DNA of 64,000 nucleotides from UPXZ01 sp049840795 (GCA_049840795.1 JASGJK010000038.1:5720-69719); one strand, 5' to 3'; positions 44,796-54,320 are shown, counted from the first letter of the stretch. The notes: generated by a model from the sequence alone, not told the origin. A program made the numbers and translations.

Positions 44796-46043
44796 TTATA
44801 CCAGCTCGTGAATGACTAATCCTGAACGTAATTTTGGCTCAAACCAAGTGGTTTTTGGTGGCATAATGTTTCCACTATCGGCAATGTCAATCAATTGTTT
44901 CATAGAAACAGGGTAAAGTGCCAATGCTATTTTCATTTCACCAGTGTCAACACGTTTTTTTAATTCGCCTAATCCTCGGATTCCACCTACGAAATCGATG
45001 CGTTTGTCGCTGCGTAAATCTTTGATGCCCAAAATTTCATCCAAAATCAAATTGGAAGAAATAGTGACATCCAGTACTCCGATTGGGTCGTTATCATCGT
45101 AAGTTCCTTCTTTGGCAGTGATCGAATACCATTTTCCAGATAGATAAACAGAAAAATTATGCAGTTTGTTTGGTTTGTAAATATCGGTGCCTTTTTCTTC
45201 TACAATGAAATTTTCTTTCAGTTTAGTCAAGAATTCTTCGTTGCTCAAACCATTTAAATCTTTCACCACGCGGTTGTAGTCAATGATATTCAATTGGTTG
45301 TCAGGGAAACAAACGGCCATAAAGTAATTATACTCTTCGTTGCCAGTATGATTGGGGTTTTGGAGTTTTTTCTCGTTCCCAACCAAAGCGGCAGCCGCGC
45401 TTCTGTGGTGTCCGTCAGCAATATACGTCGATGGAATTCCGGCAAAAATTTCGGTGATTCGTCCAATGGTTTTTTCATCATCAATAACCCAAAAAGTGTG
45501 TCCGAAACCGTCTAATTCAGCAACAAAATCATATTCTGGCGCATTTTGGGTAATGTTTTTTACAATTGCATCCAATTCATCGTTGTGCGGATAGGCAAAA
45601 AATACGGGTTCGATATTCGCATTGTTTACCCGCACGTGTTTCATACGGTCTTCTTCCTTATCGCGGCGGGTTAATTCGTGTTTTTTGATGTTTCCTTTCA
45701 TATAATCGTCCACATAAGCGCCAACAACTAAACCGTACTGGGTTTTTCCATTCATTGTTTGAGCATAAACGTAGTAGAGCGGTTTTTCATCCTGAACGAG
45801 CCATCCGTTTTTACGGTATTTAGCAAAATTTTCAGCCGCTTTTTCGTATACTTTTTCATCGTGTTCGTCGGTTCCAACCGGAAAATCAATTTCGGGCTTA
45901 ATGATATGGTACAAAGAATACTCGTTTCCTTCGGCTTCGGCGCGTGCTTCTTCAGAGTTTAACACGTCATACGGACGAGAATTTACTTTTTCTACTAAAT
46001 TTTTTGGAGGACGAATTCCTTTGAAAGGTTTGATAATTGCCAT
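44796..46043 (-). CDS. DUF1015 family protein
   Basis: 415 residues, soluble. 'KPFKGIRPPKNLVEKVNSRP' followed by YDVLNSEEARAEAEGNEYSL and IYADGHHRS-type segment (STYIADGHHRSAAAALV) are the hallmarks of DUF1015. In Bacteroidota and Firmicutes such genes often sit beside serA/serC, suggesting a link to serine or related metabolism; those neighbours are absent here, though sdaA is 2.5 kb away. Catalytic role not established; the conserved HHRS motif recalls kinase-like or ParB-like chemistry, unproven. Confidence 0.85.
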   Translation of the reverse strand: MAIIKPFKGIRPPKNLVEKVNSRPYDVLNSEEARAEAEGNEYSLYHIIKPEIDFPVGTDEHDEKVYEKAAENFAKYRKNGWLVQDEKPLYYVYAQTMNGKTQYGLVVGAYVDDYMKGNIKKHELTRRDKEEDRMKHVRVNNANIEPVFFAYPHNDELDAIVKNITQNAPEYDFVAELDGFGHTFWVIDDEKTIGRITEIFAGIPSTYIADGHHRSAAAALVGNEKKLQNPNHTGNEEYNYFMAVCFPDNQLNIIDYNRVVKDLNGLSNEEFLTKLKENFIVEEKGTDIYKPNKLHNFSVYLSGKWYSITAKEGTYDDNDPIGVLDVTISSNLILDEILGIKDLRSDKRIDFVGGIRGLGELKKRVDTGEMKIALALYPVSMKQLIDIADSGNIMPPKTTWFEPKLRSGLVIHELV

Positions 46044-46091
46044 TGTCTGAACGTTGATTTATTTGATTTCTATGATTTTATTTTGGATGGA

Positions 46092-46099
46092 CAAATTTA
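46092..46099 (-). promoter_or_regulatory. -7 box of the DUF1015 gene promoter
   Basis: Minus-strand TAAATTTG, 49 bases upstream of the ATG. It shares a 335-base intergenic region with the divergent lrgA promoter; otherwise only a weak GGGA/TCCC hairpin (about 46216-46232) is seen there. Confidence 0.5.
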
Positions 46100-46276
46100 C
46101 GAAAAAGGTTTTGTTGTAGAAAACTTTGTAAGGAGAGAAAATTTTGATAATGTGATTTTATGGTTAATGTCAGGCAAGTTACAAATCTTTATAACATATA
46201 AGTAGACGGGACAGCTTATCCCGGCAGTCGGTTCATTTATTTTGCATATTCGTTAATACGGGAACTTTATTTTTAG

Positions 46277-46284
46277 TACTTTTG
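46277..46284 (+). promoter_or_regulatory. -7 box of the lrgAB promoter
   Basis: TACTTTTG, about 95 bases upstream of the lrgA ATG. Confidence 0.5.
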
Positions 46285-46378
46285 TAGTCTCATTCCTTTA
46301 AGCAATCTTTTTCTACTACCACCATTTATTTTGAGTGCGCTCAAATTACCAGTTTCAATTATTCATTTTATAAACATT

Positions 46379-46735
46379 ATGATAAAAGGATCTTTCTTTA
46401 TTCTATTTTTCTATTTTTTAGGAGAAGGAATCAGTATTCTTATTAACGGTTTTATTCCCGGCAGTGTTATCGGGATGATTTTACTCTTTTTAAGTTTGTT
46501 TTTCAAACTTATAACTCCCGATAAGGTAAAAGATGTAGCAACAGTACTTACCAAAAATATGGCGCTTTTCTTTGTGCCGCCTGCCGTGGGTTTAATGGCT
46601 TATGCTGAAATTATTTCAAAATCGATTTGGGCTATTTCTTTTGCCCTTGTTTTGAGTACAGTGCTTACCATTATTACTGTGGCGTGGACACAAGAATATT
46701 TAGAAAATCAACATATAAAAAAACAAAAGAAATGA
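46379..46735 (+). CDS. lrgA: CidA/LrgA family holin-like protein
   Basis: 118 residues with four membrane helices: 'FFILFFYFLGEGISILINGF', 'IPGSVIGMILLFLSLFFKLI', 'MALFFVPPAVGLMAYAEII', and a final 'FALVLSTVLTIITVAWTQ'. The P-G-S-V-I-G-M and FFVPPAVG motifs are typical. Originally described as holin-like; plant and bacterial relatives (with LrgB) export glycolate, pyruvate or other small acids. I start at ATG 46379 because the upstream extension is not family-like. Its TGA overlaps the lrgB ATG. Confidence 0.88.
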   Translation: MIKGSFFILFFYFLGEGISILINGFIPGSVIGMILLFLSLFFKLITPDKVKDVATVLTKNMALFFVPPAVGLMAYAEIISKSIWAISFALVLSTVLTIITVAWTQEYLENQHIKKQKK

Positions 46736-47445
46736 GTGTCAAAATAGAATCATTATATAATTTACTCAGCGGAGAAGTTTTTTTATTAATGCTGGTGACG
46801 GGTGCTTTCCTTTTCGGGGTTTATCTTTATAGAAAATTTAATTTTTCTCTCTTGCAACCTCTTTTAGTCTCTATCATCATTATTATCCCGTTTCTTAAAA
46901 TAAGCGGAATAACTTACGAAACATTTTACAACAAAACCCGTTTTCTCAATTTTATGCTTGGCCCAAGTGTTGTAGCGTTAGGATATGTGCTGTATGAGCA
47001 GATAGAACACATAAAAAAGAATGCATTGTCCATTCTTACCTCTATTTTTGTTGGGAGTATGGTGGGTATTGTGAGCGTGCTGTTGGTAGCCAAGCTTTTT
47101 GGGGCAGATAAAACGCTTCTGTCTTCTCTGGCTCCCAAATCGGTAACTACGCCCATCGCTGTAAATATTGCTCAAAGCACTGGCGGCATTCCCGAATTAA
47201 CGGTGGCGTTTGTTATTATCTGTGGCATTTTTGGCGGCTTGGCAGGTCCTATAATCCTCCGGAAAATGAAAATTAAGAGTAAAGTAGCCAAAGGTTTGGC
47301 TATGGGTTCGGCAGCTCATGCGTTAGGCACATCCAAAGCCCTTGAAATGGGTGCATTGGAAGGTGCTATTAGTGGATTAGCTATTGGTATTATGGGAATT
47401 ATGACGGCGCTGCTTGTCCCTTTTGTGGAGAAATTGATTCTTTAA
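46732..47445 (+). CDS. lrgB: LrgB family membrane protein
   Basis: 237 residues with about seven hydrophobic helices. 'FLNFMLGPSVVALGYVLYEQ', then 'LLSSLAPKSVTTPIAVNIAQ' and 'GLAMGSAAHALGTSKALEMG' are diagnostic for LrgB. The ATG overlaps the lrgA stop (ATGA), so the pair is translationally coupled and should form one transporter. Confidence 0.93.
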   Translation: MSVKIESLYNLLSGEVFLLMLVTGAFLFGVYLYRKFNFSLLQPLLVSIIIIIPFLKISGITYETFYNKTRFLNFMLGPSVVALGYVLYEQIEHIKKNALSILTSIFVGSMVGIVSVLLVAKLFGADKTLLSSLAPKSVTTPIAVNIAQSTGGIPELTVAFVIICGIFGGLAGPIILRKMKIKSKVAKGLAMGSAAHALGTSKALEMGALEGAISGLAIGIMGIMTALLVPFVEKLIL

Positions 47446-47558
47446 GATAAAAACCTACGTAAAAAACTCTATTTTTTGTTGTTCTACCCCTTGTTGGTGT
47501 ATGAGTCCTCGTGTGTGGCAAGTTAATTAAACCAAAACAATATCCCCAAACCTCCACT

Positions 47559-47643
47559 CGCGTAAGCTTATAGCTTGTGCGTTGCTTTGTAAAAGCAAAC
47601 ATTTCTTTGTTTCAATAAACAACACACGGATTACAAGTCCGTG
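47559..47643. repeat. REP-like hairpin pair in the lrgB-ppiB gap
   Basis: Two imperfect hairpins: CGCGTAAGCT/AGCTTGTGCG (about 47559-47582) and CACGGA/TCCGTG (47625-47630 with 47638-47643) with a 7-nt loop. The second resembles extragenic palindromes seen in other Bacteroidota. Part of a 562-base gap that also holds the minisatellite below. Confidence 0.45.
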
Positions 47644-47675
47644 AGAGTGGGGAAATTCCAATGAGATGCTTCTTA

Positions 47676-47888
47676 TTGGCTATGAGATGTTATTGCGATG
47701 CTGTTACTTGTTATTGCGGCTCTCGCATCGGTCATTGTGACAGACGGAGATGTCATTGCTACGATGTGATTGTTTATTGCGACAAACGCATCTGACATTG
47801 TGGCAGATAGAGATGTCATTGCGATGTAATTATTTGTCATTGCTACGATGTGATTGTTTATTGCGATAAACGCATCTGACATTGTGGC
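47676..47888. repeat. 21-bp minisatellite (about ten units, 84-bp higher-order repeat)
   Basis: Bases 47751-47804 recur at 47835-47888 with one mismatch, 84 bases apart; degenerate copies extend to the left. Read on the minus strand the region is an open frame of heptads (ATMSDAF, IAINNHI, VAMTNNY, IAMTSLS, ATMSDAF, VAINNHI, VAMTSPS, VTMTDAR, AAITSNS, IAITSHS), i.e. 21-bp units. I do not call a gene: the frame begins inside ppiB antisense and has no promoter. Confidence 0.8.
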
Positions 47889-48007
47889 GCGATTACGGAT
47901 AGAATTAAGATGTTTTATAATATGTTCCCCGCGTTGAATTTGGTAATACCGAAAAACATCGCGAACTTTGCAAACAGAATATAAAACTAAATAATATAAT
48001 AAGAGAT

Positions 48008-48442
48008 ATGAAAACGGCAAAAATTATTACCGAAAAAGGAGAAATGAATGTGGAGTTCTTTGAACAAGATGCTCCTAATACTGTTGAAAATTTTATTAAA
48101 CTGTCGAAAAGCGGTTTTTACGATGGATTGACATTTCACCGCGTTATCCCGGATTTTGTGATTCAGGGCGGATGCCCAAACGGAACAGGCGCAGGCGGTC
48201 CGGGCTACACTATTCCGTGCGAATTGGACGGCAACAACCAATACCACGACAGAGGCGTATTGTCGATGGCACATGCGGGTCGTAACACCGGCGGTTCTCA
48301 GTTTTTTATCTGCCATTCCAGAACAAATACAGCGCATCTCGACCGCCAGCATACTTGCTTTGGAAAAGTGGTAGAAGGTCTTGAAGTAGTCGATGACATC
48401 CGTCGCGGCGACAAAATTCTGAAAATCGAAATATCAGAATAA
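48008..48442 (+). CDS. ppiB: peptidyl-prolyl cis-trans isomerase (cyclophilin type)
   Basis: 144 residues, no signal peptide, so cytoplasmic. 'NFIKLSKSGFYDGLTFHRVI' (catalytic Arg), VIQGGCPNGTGAGGPGYTI, then SMAHAGRNTGGSQFFI and 'LDRQHTCFGKVVEGLEVVD' make a complete cyclophilin fold. Catalyses proline isomerisation in folding proteins. Confidence 0.95.
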   Translation: MKTAKIITEKGEMNVEFFEQDAPNTVENFIKLSKSGFYDGLTFHRVIPDFVIQGGCPNGTGAGGPGYTIPCELDGNNQYHDRGVLSMAHAGRNTGGSQFFICHSRTNTAHLDRQHTCFGKVVEGLEVVDDIRRGDKILKIEISE

Positions 48443-48537
48443 AACTTTTTCATCTAAATTCGATTTTTGAAAGTAAATACGCATAATTGCAGCAATATTA
48501 CACTCGAAGTAATAACTTTCTAACGCTCACTACGAGC

Positions 48538-48576
48538 TCCCCTCCCGTATGGAGAGGGGCTGGGGGTGAGGTTGGA
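48538..48576. repeat. C/G-rich stem element, copy d (upstream of sdaA)
   Basis: Plus strand GCTCCCCTCCCGTATGGAGA followed by GGGGCTGGGGGTGAGG: CCCCTCC/GGAGAGGGG stem followed by G-runs, ending 20 bases before the sdaA ATG. Related to copies a-c in layout but less similar in sequence. Confidence 0.6.
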
Positions 48577-48595
48577 TTTCAACAAAATTTTATTT

Positions 48596-49798
48596 ATGGA
48601 AAGCATCAGAGAATTATACCGAATAGGTCACGGACCATCGAGCAGCCACACTATGGGGCCTCGTTTTGCTGCAGAACGTTTTGCCGGAGAAAATCCAAAC
48701 GCATTTTCTTACAAAGTAACGCTGTATGGAAGTTTGGCGGCTACCGGAAAAGGCCATTTAACTGATGCTACGATTGCTGAAACATTACAACCAAAACAAA
48801 CGGAATTTATATGGCTGCCCGAGATTTCACTCCCTTTTCATACTAACGGGATGAAATTTGAGGCGTTGGATAATTCGGGCAAAACAGTAAAAGAATGGGT
48901 TGTGTACAGTGTAGGCGGTGGAAAAATTGTGGATGAAACTACAAAAGAAGAAGCAAAAACTATTTATGAACATAATTCGATTGACGAAATACTGCCTTGG
49001 ATTGAAAAACGCGGATTAACTTACTGGGAGTACATTCAGGATAGAGAGGGGAAAGATATTTGGGATTTTTTGAATGAAATTTGGAAGGCGATGCAGCAAT
49101 CGGTAAAAGATGGACTGGAAGCTGAAGGCGTTTTACCGGGAGAATTACATTTGCGTAGAAAAGCGGCATCCTATTGGATAAAGGCGCAAGGTTATAAAGT
49201 AAGTTTGCAGAACCGTTGCTTGATAATGGCTTATGCAATGGCTGTATCAGAGCAAAATGCGGCCGGAGGAATTGTTGTTACTGCGCCTACCTGCGGTTCA
49301 TCAGGAGTGATGCCGGGCATTCTTTACCACCTGAAGAAATACCACGAAATGCCGGATAAACATATTTTGCAAGGTTTGGCAACCGCCGGATTATTCGGCA
49401 ATTTAATAAAAAAGAATGCTTCTATTTCAGGAGCAGAAGTTGGCTGCCAAGGTGAAGTCGGGTCGGCTTGCTCAATGGCTTCGGCAGCTGCCTGCCAGCT
49501 CTTTGGAGGAAGTCCGCAGCAGATAGAATATGCCGCCGAAATGGGTTTGGAACACCACCTTGGTATGACTTGCGATCCTGTTTGCGGCTTGGTGCAAATT
49601 CCTTGCATTGAACGGAATGCTTTCGCTTCATTGCGTGCGCTGGATGCTAACCTAAAAGCAATGCTTTCAGACGGAAAACACATTATCAGTTTTGATAAAG
49701 TGGTGGAAACGATGAAAAATACGGGAAAAGATTTGCCCTCATTATACAAAGAAACAGCCGAAGGAGGTTTGGCAAAATTTTGGAGCGCGGAAGAGTAA
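48596..49798 (+). CDS. sdaA: L-serine ammonia-lyase (single-chain, iron-sulfur)
   Basis: 400 residues. Converts L-serine to pyruvate and ammonia. SIRELYRIGHGPSSSHTMGP opens the beta domain; the catalytic alpha domain has 'APTCGSSGVMPGILYHL', VGCQGEVGSACSMASAAACQ and CDPVCGLVQIPCIERNA, which supply the Cys ligands of the oxygen-sensitive [4Fe-4S] cluster. The fused single-chain form is typical of Bacteroidota and proteobacteria. The ATG at 48596 is preferred over an upstream start lying in repeat DNA. Confidence 0.94.
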   Translation: MESIRELYRIGHGPSSSHTMGPRFAAERFAGENPNAFSYKVTLYGSLAATGKGHLTDATIAETLQPKQTEFIWLPEISLPFHTNGMKFEALDNSGKTVKEWVVYSVGGGKIVDETTKEEAKTIYEHNSIDEILPWIEKRGLTYWEYIQDREGKDIWDFLNEIWKAMQQSVKDGLEAEGVLPGELHLRRKAASYWIKAQGYKVSLQNRCLIMAYAMAVSEQNAAGGIVVTAPTCGSSGVMPGILYHLKKYHEMPDKHILQGLATAGLFGNLIKKNASISGAEVGCQGEVGSACSMASAAACQLFGGSPQQIEYAAEMGLEHHLGMTCDPVCGLVQIPCIERNAFASLRALDANLKAMLSDGKHIISFDKVVETMKNTGKDLPSLYKETAEGGLAKFWSAEE

Positions 49799-49853
49799 CA
49801 GACAGCGGTAAACGGAAAGATAAATTAACTCAATAATTCAAATAATATAAAAT

Positions 49854-51238
49854 ATGACAATATCTACAGTAGAGACAAAAAAGTTTACAAAATCGTTTTG
49901 GGTTGCCAATGGCGTAGAATTATTAGAACGTTTGGCATATTACGCCGTTTTTATCGTTATAACACTTTATTTATCGAATGTTTGGGGATTCTCGGATGTA
50001 GAGGCAGGATAATATTGGGTATTTTTTCGGCTACTTTATATCTTCTTCCAATGTTTACCGGTGCTTATGCCGATAAAATTGGTTTTAGAAGTGCAATCGT
50101 ATTAGCTTTTGGATTGCTTACATTAGGTTATTTCGGGCTTGGTTTGCTACCTACATTGCTCGAAGGGGCAGGATTAGTGGAATACGGTATGCAAACGGTT
50201 TTCCACGGATTGAACGAGAGCTATCTTCGTTGGAGCATTGTACCTGTTATGGTACTGATTGTTATCGGTGGTTCATTTATCAAATCGGTGATTTCAGGAA
50301 CGGTAGCTCGTGAAACAACTACCGAAAACCGGGCACGGGGCTATTCTATTTTTTATATGATGGTTAATATCGGCGCTTTTATAGGGAAAACAGTTGTTGA
50401 TCCGTTGCGTAAAAGTTTAGGTGATCAAGGATTGGTTTACCTCAATTATTTTTCGGCATCAATGACTTTGTTGGCGTTTGTCGCTGTAATTCTTTGGTAT
50501 AAATCAACCAAGACAGAAGGTAAGGGGAAGAGTTTCAGAGAAATAGGCATATCTATGATTAAGGTGTTGGGCAATGTAAAATTAATGGTTCTGATATTGA
50601 TTATCAGCGGTTTCTGGATTGTGCAGAGCCAAATGTATGCCACAATGCCTAAATACGTAATTCGGTTAATTGGTGAAGATGCTTCTCCGGGTTGGTACGC
50701 CAACGTGAATCCGTTAATAGTTTTTATATTGGTCAATTTTATTACTTCTCTGATGAAAAAGCGTAAAGCGCTCACTTCGATGATGATTGGAATGTTGATT
50801 ATTCCGATTTCGGCACTGGTTATGTCATTCGGAAATCAAATAGGTGTACAGCCGATATTGGGGCTTCATCCGGTAGCATTTATGATGATTGTGGGTATTG
50901 CCTTTCAAGCATTGGCAGAATGTTTTATTTCGCCGAGGTATCTTGAATATTTCTCGTTACAATCGCCGAAAGGTGAAGAGGGTTTATATCTTGGATTCAG
51001 TCACTTGCACTCATTTTTCTCCTACCTGCTTGCCTTTGGATTGTCGGGATTCTTATTGGAAAAATATTGCCCGGATCCACGCAGATTTGCTTCGCCCGAA
51101 GCGTATAGCACGGCTACAGAACATGCTCATTATATTTGGTATTTCTTCGTAGCGATAGGGTTTGTCTCTGCTGTGGCGTTGTACATTTATGGAAAAGTGA
51201 CGAAAAACGATGAAGCGGTAATTTCATCTGAAGCATAA
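49854..51238 (+). CDS. MFS transporter of the POT (proton-dependent oligopeptide) family, 1-nt frameshift
   Basis: About 461 residues when joined. From ATG 49854 the frame reads 'FWVANGVELLERLAYYAVFI' and 'YLSNVWGFSDVEAG', then hits a TAA; another frame resumes at IILGIFSATLYLLPMFTGAY. Adding one base near 50007-50009 restores the family pattern, with the E-x-x-E-R-like motif (ELLER) in helix 1 that POT carriers use for proton coupling. Roughly 12 or more helices follow, with 'HPVAFMMIVGIAFQALAECF' and 'SPRYLEYFSLQSPKGEEGLY'. Probably imports small peptides. Confidence 0.83.
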
Positions 51239-51242
51239 AACG

Positions 51243-52154
51243 CTAACATTCTACCGTCATCATATCTTGACTCAAGATAGTGTTTTCAAAAATATCCTTA
51301 GCCTCATTCAGCAGGATATTTTTGTTGGCATAACGGGCGGAATAATGTCCGATAATCAGTTTTTTAACATTCGCTTTTTTCGCAATTGTTGCCGCTTGAT
51401 GTGCTGTGGAGTGCATTGTTTGGCGAGCACGAAGCATTTCGTCATCAGCAAATGTGGCTTCGTGAAAAAGTATATCTACATTTTTTATAATGGGAATAAT
51501 ATCTTCGTTGTAAGCCGTATCGGAACAATAGGCGTAGCTAAATGGTGGTGAAGGGTCACTGGTGAGAATGGCATTGGGAATAGTTTCGCCATCTTCAGTG
51601 ATAAAATCTTCACCGTTTTTTATCTTATTGATTTGAGCGATGGGAACATTATAAAAATCAAGCATATCTCGTTTGATATGACGAGGTGTTGATTTTTCCT
51701 TAAAAAGAAACCCGCAGCAAAGCACATGATGTTTGAGCGGAATGGAATAAACTTCCACACTACGGTCTTCGTAAATCAATGTGTTGACGGTGGGATTTAC
51801 CGGATGAAAAAAGATTTTAAAAGGAGATTCCGCACAAAAATATTTCAGCTGTGGTTCTAATAGTCGTTCGAGGTCAGGATGGGAATGAATGTGCAAGTCG
51901 GCGGTCCGGTTCAGCATCCCAAATGTAGAAATCATACCAACTAATCCCAAACAGTGGTCACCATGAAGATGTGAAATAAAAATATGTCCTAGTCGGTTGG
52001 TCTTCAGTTTCATTTGTTTCAACCGAATCTGAGTTCCCTCGCCACAGTCAATCATAAACTGTTTGTCACGGAGTTCTAATATCTGAGAACTCGGAAAATT
52101 ATCTTTGGTTGGCAAAGCGGAACCGGAACCTATGATATGGAGTTTGGAGTTCAT
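51243..52154 (-). CDS. rnz: ribonuclease Z
   Basis: 303 residues, metallo-beta-lactamase fold. Matures tRNA 3' ends. 'LHIIGSGSALPTKDNFPSSQ', the zinc motif FISHLHGDHCLG, then SDTAYNEDIIP and 'LFHEATFADDEMLRARQTMH' and LIIGHYSARY are complete. The ATG at 52152-52154 gives the standard start; the upstream extension is not conserved. Convergent with the POT gene, only 4 bases apart. Confidence 0.95.
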   Translation of the reverse strand: MNSKLHIIGSGSALPTKDNFPSSQILELRDKQFMIDCGEGTQIRLKQMKLKTNRLGHIFISHLHGDHCLGLVGMISTFGMLNRTADLHIHSHPDLERLLEPQLKYFCAESPFKIFFHPVNPTVNTLIYEDRSVEVYSIPLKHHVLCCGFLFKEKSTPRHIKRDMLDFYNVPIAQINKIKNGEDFITEDGETIPNAILTSDPSPPFSYAYCSDTAYNEDIIPIIKNVDILFHEATFADDEMLRARQTMHSTAHQAATIAKKANVKKLIIGHYSARYANKNILLNEAKDIFENTILSQDMMTVEC

Positions 52155-52381
52155 AAGTTCAAAAGTTTTGTTTATTCTCATCTTTTTTGAATTTATTTCT
52201 TTTGAAATCAGATGTCACCAAATAATCACTGAGGCTCTTTGTGCCAGTGATTAAAATAACAACATGTTTATATAAATAATTAAATTTCTCTTGAGTTATA
52301 TATTCAAAATCAAATGCGCGGTAAAGTTGTGACTTAGTTTCATTTGCTGACCCTTTCGCAATACTCAGAAAGTTTAAACGA

Positions 52382-53140
52382 TTAAACCTCCAAACGTGTC
52401 TTTCTCTTCAGTTCAAAGTCGCGTCCAAGGTATTTTTCACGAACGATAGGATTTGCCGCAAGCTCTTCCGAAGTTCCCTGAAACATAATTTTTCCTTCGA
52501 AAAGCATATAAGCCCGGTCGGTAATACTTAGCGTTTCGTCCACGTTATGGTCAGTGATAAGAATACCGATGTTTTTATCTTTCAGCCTCCACACGATGTC
52601 CTGAATATCTTGTACGGCAATGGGGTCAACGCCGGCAAAAGGTTCATCGAGCATAATGAAACGTGGTTCAATGGCTAAGCAACGGGCAATTTCCGTACGG
52701 CGGCGTTCACCACCTGAGAGTCGGTCTCCTATGTTTTTACGCACGTGTCCAAGGTTAAATTCAGCAATAAGAGTTTCCAATTTTTCTTTTTGATATTCTT
52801 TGCTGAATTTTGTCATTTCGAGAATGGAACTGATGTTATCTTCCACCGTCATTTTTCGAAAAACAGAGGCTTCTTGCGCCAGATAACCTATGCCCAATTT
52901 GGCTCTGCGATACACAGGATAGTCCGTAATTTCGTGGTCATCCAGAAAAATCTTCCCATCGTTAGGAGTAACCAATCCGGTTGTCATATAAAATGTCGTA
53001 GTTTTTCCTGCGCCGTTGGGACCGAGTAATCCTACAATCTCACCTTGTTCTACGTAAATAGAAACATCATTTACCACAGTGCGTTTTCCGTATTTTTTGA
53101 AAAGATGCTCCGTGCGAAGCACTTTTGAAGTTTCTTCCAT
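52382..53140 (-). CDS. lptB: LPS export ABC transporter ATP-binding protein
   Basis: 252 residues. Walker A GLLGPNGAGKTTTFYM, signature LSGGERRRTEIARCL, Walker B FIMLDEPFAGVDPIAV, H-loop ILITDHNVDETLS. 'EGKIMFQGTSEELAANPIVR' and 'YLGRDFELKR' near the C-terminus are LptB-specific. Powers extraction of lipopolysaccharide from the inner membrane with LptFG, which are elsewhere. ATG 53140 (MEETSKVL) chosen. Confidence 0.94.
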   Translation of the reverse strand: MEETSKVLRTEHLFKKYGKRTVVNDVSIYVEQGEIVGLLGPNGAGKTTTFYMTTGLVTPNDGKIFLDDHEITDYPVYRRAKLGIGYLAQEASVFRKMTVEDNISSILEMTKFSKEYQKEKLETLIAEFNLGHVRKNIGDRLSGGERRRTEIARCLAIEPRFIMLDEPFAGVDPIAVQDIQDIVWRLKDKNIGILITDHNVDETLSITDRAYMLFEGKIMFQGTSEELAANPIVREKYLGRDFELKRKTRLEV

Positions 53141-53161
53141 TGCTGTTTTTTTATTGATTTG

Positions 53162-53169
53162 CAAAAATA
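53162..53169 (-). promoter_or_regulatory. -7 box of the lptB promoter
   Basis: Minus-strand TATTTTTG, 22 bases upstream of the lptB ATG. Confidence 0.55.
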
Positions 53170-53747
53170 CGAAAAATGAACGAATTAAAATCCATAGGAT
53201 GTTTTGAAAAGAAAATAATAATATAAAAAAATACTTTCTTGTTGAAATGCCTACAAACTGTAGTTTGACAAACAGAACAGTAAATAGTTGTTAGCGAAGT
53301 ATGTACCTTATTATTTGGCATTTATTGACATTATCTATTAATATCGCTATTCAACTTGTATTATAAATTGATGTAAACAAATATTGATTTCAGGTTGTTT
53401 CTAAAACAGCAGTTAGAATGAGTTTTATTTGAGTAATTAAAATCCGTGATTGTACCCTACAATACATAAAATGGACAATCAATAAAAGAAATCATTGTTG
53501 TCCGGTTAAAAAAACTTATTTCTTTTTTTTGATAACATAAAAATGACTTTTATTCGGGTTAAACAGTCTCCTGACCATTTGTTTTATCGATGATTGGAAA
53601 TCGTCCATCTTGAAACAAAATTTTCTTATTAAATAACAAAAGAGCCCATTGAAAAGACTTACAGAGTATACATATTCAACCAATTAGAACGGGTCAAAAA
53701 GTTTTAAGCGGATAACAACAAAAGAAATATAAAAATGATCTATATTT
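53170..53747. other. AT-rich intergenic region (about 580 bases)
   Basis: Between divergent lptB and the DUF4256 gene. No open frame over ~60 codons with coding character, no clear hairpin, no recognisable RNA. The promoter for the DUF4256 gene should lie in its right end but I cannot place a confident -7 box. Confidence 0.4.
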
Positions 53748-54320
53748 ATGACAACATTGGCAAAACAGCAACTTTCATCAGATGAAATAAAATCACTTCT
53801 GAATATACTTCAAGTACGTTTCCGAAAAAATGAGGAGAGACACAAAGGTGTTGAATGGGCGCAGATACAGAAACGATTAGAAAGTAATGCGGATAAACTC
53901 CGTTCACTTCACTTGATGGAGATTACCGGTGGAGAACCGGATGTGGTGATTGGACTGGATAACGATTTTAATGAATTTATTTTTGTGGATTGTACTACGG
54001 AAACACCAAAGGGGAGACGAAGTGTATGTTACGATCCCGAAGCTTTGGCATCGCGAAAAGAATACAAGCCGGCAAATAGTGCCGTAGGTATGGCGGCAGA
54101 TTTTGGCATTGAATTGCTGAACGAAACACAATATCGTAATTTGCAAAAGTTTGGATGTTTTGATGCCAAAACATCCAGTTGGCTCAAGACTCCGGAAAAT
54201 ATTCGCAAATTAAGAGGGGCTATTTTTGGAGATTTTCGATACGGTACTGTTTTTATTTATCACAATGGCGCTGAGTCCTATTATGCTGCACGAGGCTTTA
54301 GGGGATTACTGCGGGTATGA
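53748..54320 (+). CDS. DUF4256 family protein
   Basis: 190 residues, soluble. 'SLLNILQVRFRKNEERHKGV' then WAQIQKRLESNADKLRSLHL and MEITGGEPDVVIGLD, followed by 'FVDCTTETPKGRRSVCYDPE' and 'FGIELLNETQYRNLQKFGCF' are the conserved blocks of DUF4256, a family of unknown function spread over many bacteria, often as a lone gene. It stands alone here with long gaps on both sides. Confidence 0.85.
   Translation: MTTLAKQQLSSDEIKSLLNILQVRFRKNEERHKGVEWAQIQKRLESNADKLRSLHLMEITGGEPDVVIGLDNDFNEFIFVDCTTETPKGRRSVCYDPEALASRKEYKPANSAVGMAADFGIELLNETQYRNLQKFGCFDAKTSSWLKTPENIRKLRGAIFGDFRYGTVFIYHNGAESYYAARGFRGLLRV

Noticed and set aside
47676..47888. CRISPR-like array
   Set aside because: The 21-bp units are contiguous and degenerate, with no constant repeat alternating with unique spacers, and no cas genes are nearby.
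47673..48020. Minus-strand 115-residue reading frame over the minisatellite
   Set aside because: It begins inside ppiB on the opposite strand, has no promoter, and its composition is fully explained by the 21-bp repeat.
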